Assembly: GCA_003477305.1 (NCBI GenBank)
Contig: DMTN01000049.1
Span: 64,843-87,853, forward strand
Origin: Acholeplasmatales bacterium
GTDB taxonomy: Bacteria > Bacillota_I > Bacilli_A > Izemoplasmatales > Hujiaoplasmataceae
Reading direction: 5' to 3'
Length of the DNA: 23,011 nt
Shown here piece after piece: positions 21,883 to 23,011 of the stretch. A model generated the notes under the pieces. That model did not search any database. It saw only the letters and a list, made by a program, of their open reading frames with translations, and was not told where the DNA came from. A program made the translations under genes and the position numbers. Positions within the stretch are counted from its first letter, which is position 1, and every line of letters starts with the position of its first letter.

Positions 21883-22506
21883 ATGAAGACGATCGATCTG
21901 TCGTGCTGGAACCGCCGAAAGCATTTCGAGTTGTTCAAGACCTACCGGCAGCCCTTCTTCAACGTCTGTTTCGAACTCGACCTGACGACGTTTTTGCCCG
22001 CCATCAAAGCGGAAGGAAAAGCGTTCTTCCTTTCCTTCGTCCACGCCGTCATGAAGGCGGCGAACCGGACCGAGGCCCTGCGGCTTCGGATCCGCGGCGA
22101 GGAAGTGGTCTTGCATGAACGGGTCCGTCCGTCGTTTACGATGATGACCGACGCAGGCGTGTTCCGCTTCGTCACCGTCTCCTATGACGACGATCAAGAC
22201 ACGTTTTTGAGGAAAGCCGTCGATACCGTCGAAGCCGCGAAAAAAGACGTATCGGTCGCGGACGAACCGGGTATCGACGATCTTGTCTTCATCACGAGCA
22301 TGCCGTGGCTCTCGTTCACCGCGATCGAACACGCGATGCCGGGCCATCCGGACGATTCCTTTCCCCGCCTCACCTGGGGAAAGTATCGCGAGGTTTCCGG
22401 CCGGATTCTGATTCCGTTCTCGGTCGCCGCGCATCACGCGCTCGTCGACGGCTCAGACGTCGGCGCCTTCGCCGCAACGCTCCAGGCGCTATTGAGCGAT
22501 CGGTAA
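21883..22506 (+). CDS. Chloramphenicol acetyltransferase-like (CatA-family) protein
   Basis: This 207-residue protein matches the trimeric CAT fold throughout: WNRRKHFELF at the start, PFFNVCFELDLTTF, FFLSFVHAVMKAAN, FITSMPWLSFTAIEHAM, FPRLTWGKY, and HHALVDGSDVG with His184-His185 and the structural DG near the C-terminus. The second His is the base that activates the acceptor hydroxyl in CAT enzymes. The usual DG-[FY]-H ending of the active-site signature is DG-S-D here, so it need not acetylate chloramphenicol. Chromosomal CAT-like proteins without resistance activity are common. It acts in the cytoplasm with acetyl-CoA. It is the third gene of a tight run (16 bases after the TPR gene) and ends in a terminator. 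Calling it a resistance gene would be unsafe. Confidence 0.85.
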   Translation: MKTIDLSCWNRRKHFELFKTYRQPFFNVCFELDLTTFLPAIKAEGKAFFLSFVHAVMKAANRTEALRLRIRGEEVVLHERVRPSFTMMTDAGVFRFVTVSYDDDQDTFLRKAVDTVEAAKKDVSVADEPGIDDLVFITSMPWLSFTAIEHAMPGHPDDSFPRLTWGKYREVSGRILIPFSVAAHHALVDGSDVGAFAATLQALLSDR

Positions 22507-22519
22507 CCAAAAAAATCCA

Positions 22520-22560
22520 GGGAAGACGCGTTCAGCCGTCTTCCCTGTTTTCGATTTTTT
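22520..22560 (+). terminator. Terminator after the CAT-like gene
   Basis: GGGAAGACG (22520-22528) pairs perfectly with CGTCTTCCC (22537-22545), followed by TGTTTTCGATTTTTT. The A-run before the stem (22509-22515) could also serve the minus strand. The stretch 22561-22691 holds no gene I can support. Confidence 0.85.
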
Positions 22561-22691
22561 GAGAAAGGCTCCGTTGTTGATTTCCTCGAGCGTCTTACGA
22601 GGCTATCGGGGCCCATTCGTTCGTCGTCGATACCATATATTCGATGCATACGATGAAACGAAATATGATTGAGTTGGTTGTACGCAGGCTA

Positions 22692-23011
22692 TCACGGTTT
22701 GAGTAATCCCAATGGAACAACGATTTTTCCGTCTTTTCGCGCATAAGCATCCTCCGTGCCCGTCAGAATCATCATGAAACTTGGCTGTTTCAATTTTGTG
22801 AAATCTAGCTTTGCGATAAAACGGTCTAGATCCCGTGCCGCTTCTTCGATTCGACTCGAACCGACTTTTACTTGAACTGCCCCCCACCGGCCGTCCTTGA
22901 GTTGGACAATAGCATCAATATCAAGGCCTGTATAATCACCATAGTAAAAAACCTCACCGCCAAAATCTTCAATTTCCAAATATACAATACAATAAATTCC
23001 AAATATACAAT
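22692..23011 (-). CDS. C-terminal part of an AAA-type ATPase with DUF4143 domain (partial)
   Basis: The frame is open from the right window edge to a TGA at 22694-22692. The last 95 residues are typical of the C-terminal DUF4143 domain of ATPases such as those of the archaeal-type ATPase group: VFYYGDYTGLDIDAIVQ, LKDGRWGAVQVKVG, IEEAARDLDRFI, SFMMILTG, YARKDGKIVVPLGLLKP. The D-x-(D)-x(~12)-Q/E-x-K layout recalls a PD-(D/E)xK nuclease-like fold. The ATPase (P-loop) part lies outside. The DNA is clearly more AT-rich than its neighbours, suggesting recent acquisition. A TTG at 22979 could act as a start only for a fragment, so I treat the gene as truncated by the window. The last residues upstream (from the 15-bp repeat) do not look like the family and may be a sequence artefact. 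Confidence 0.75.
   Translation of the reverse strand, partial: CIFGIYCIVYLEIEDFGGEVFYYGDYTGLDIDAIVQLKDGRWGAVQVKVGSSRIEEAARDLDRFIAKLDFTKLKQPSFMMILTGTEDAYARKDGKIVVPLGLLKP
22974..23011. repeat. 15-bp direct repeat at the window end
   Basis: ttccaaatatacaat occurs at 22974-22988 and again at 22997-23011, offset by 23 bases, with the second copy ending exactly at the last base. The offset is not a multiple of three, so the DUF4143 frame reads the two copies differently. Confidence 0.85.

Noticed and set aside
22434..22887. Minus-strand frames 22434-22649 and 22603-22887
   Set aside because: One overlaps the CAT-like gene's terminator and the other lies in a different frame of the DUF4143 fragment. 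Neither shows a family-like sequence or ribosome site.
1..23011. Use of UGA as tryptophan (mycoplasma code)
   Set aside because: Several well-supported genes (tldD, fba, the HAAS gene) end at TGA at the family's normal length, and Trp residues are encoded by TGG.
1..23011. tRNA, rRNA, CRISPR, transposase or phage genes
   Set aside because: No cloverleaf-like CCA-ended segments, regular short repeats with spacers, or DDE/integrase-like proteins were seen in any intergenic stretch.

Overview
The window looks like chromosomal DNA of an uncultured, GC-rich member of the Bacilli/Mycoplasmatota side of the Bacillota, closest in style to Acholeplasmatales/Izemoplasmatales-like lineages. The reasons are an RNA polymerase delta subunit (rpoE) next to a YwiB-like DUF1934 gene and pyrG, a class II fructose-bisphosphate aldolase further on (a dispersed version of the Bacillus rpoE-pyrG-fba neighbourhood), two tandem DHH/DHHA1 phosphoesterases, PadR+HAAS regulation, and lipoproteins with a Thr-rich linker after the lipobox. 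Genes end in TAA, TAG and TGA and tryptophan is TGG, so the standard bacterial code applies and the UGA-Trp mycoplasmas are excluded. Taxonomy is inference from style and gene order. Shine-Dalgarno sites (GGAGG) and TATAAT boxes are strong, so most starts and several promoters can be assigned with fair confidence.

Region 1 (1-8.8 kb) is a cell-surface block. It holds the 3' end of a secreted OB-fold protein; a 1773-residue lipoprotein built from Ig-like domains, three repeated OB-fold modules, three exact-period 135-residue repeats, a lamin-tail domain and a C-terminal beta domain; an O-antigen-ligase-like polytopic membrane protein; and, convergent to it, a lipoprotein with three Ig-like domains and an endonuclease I catalytic domain. 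OB folds and lamin-tail domains are typical add-ons of extracellular nucleases, so this block may be an extracellular-DNA capture and degradation system.

Region 2 (8.9-13.5 kb) is core information and nucleotide metabolism: two NrnA-like DHH phosphoesterases, DUF1934, rpoE and pyrG. The pyrG leader has its own promoter followed by an intrinsic-terminator hairpin, consistent with attenuation.

Region 3 (13.6-19.3 kb) holds a PadR regulator overlapping a HAAS/DUF4097 beta-repeat protein, an M32 metallocarboxypeptidase, and a translationally coupled tldD-pmbA(tldE) pair. The pair's promoter has an 18-bp perfect palindrome that exactly fills the -35/-10 spacer.

Region 4 (19.4-22.5 kb) holds fba with its own promoter and terminator, then a tight three-gene run (unknown acidic helical protein, membrane TPR-like protein, chloramphenicol-acetyltransferase-like protein) with no visible promoter of its own.

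Region 5 (22.5-23.0 kb) is AT-richer and ends in the C-terminal part of a DUF4143-type ATPase on the minus strand, running off the window. The last 38 bases contain a 15-bp direct repeat that may be an assembly artefact. No rRNA, tRNA, CRISPR array, transposase or phage gene was recognised.
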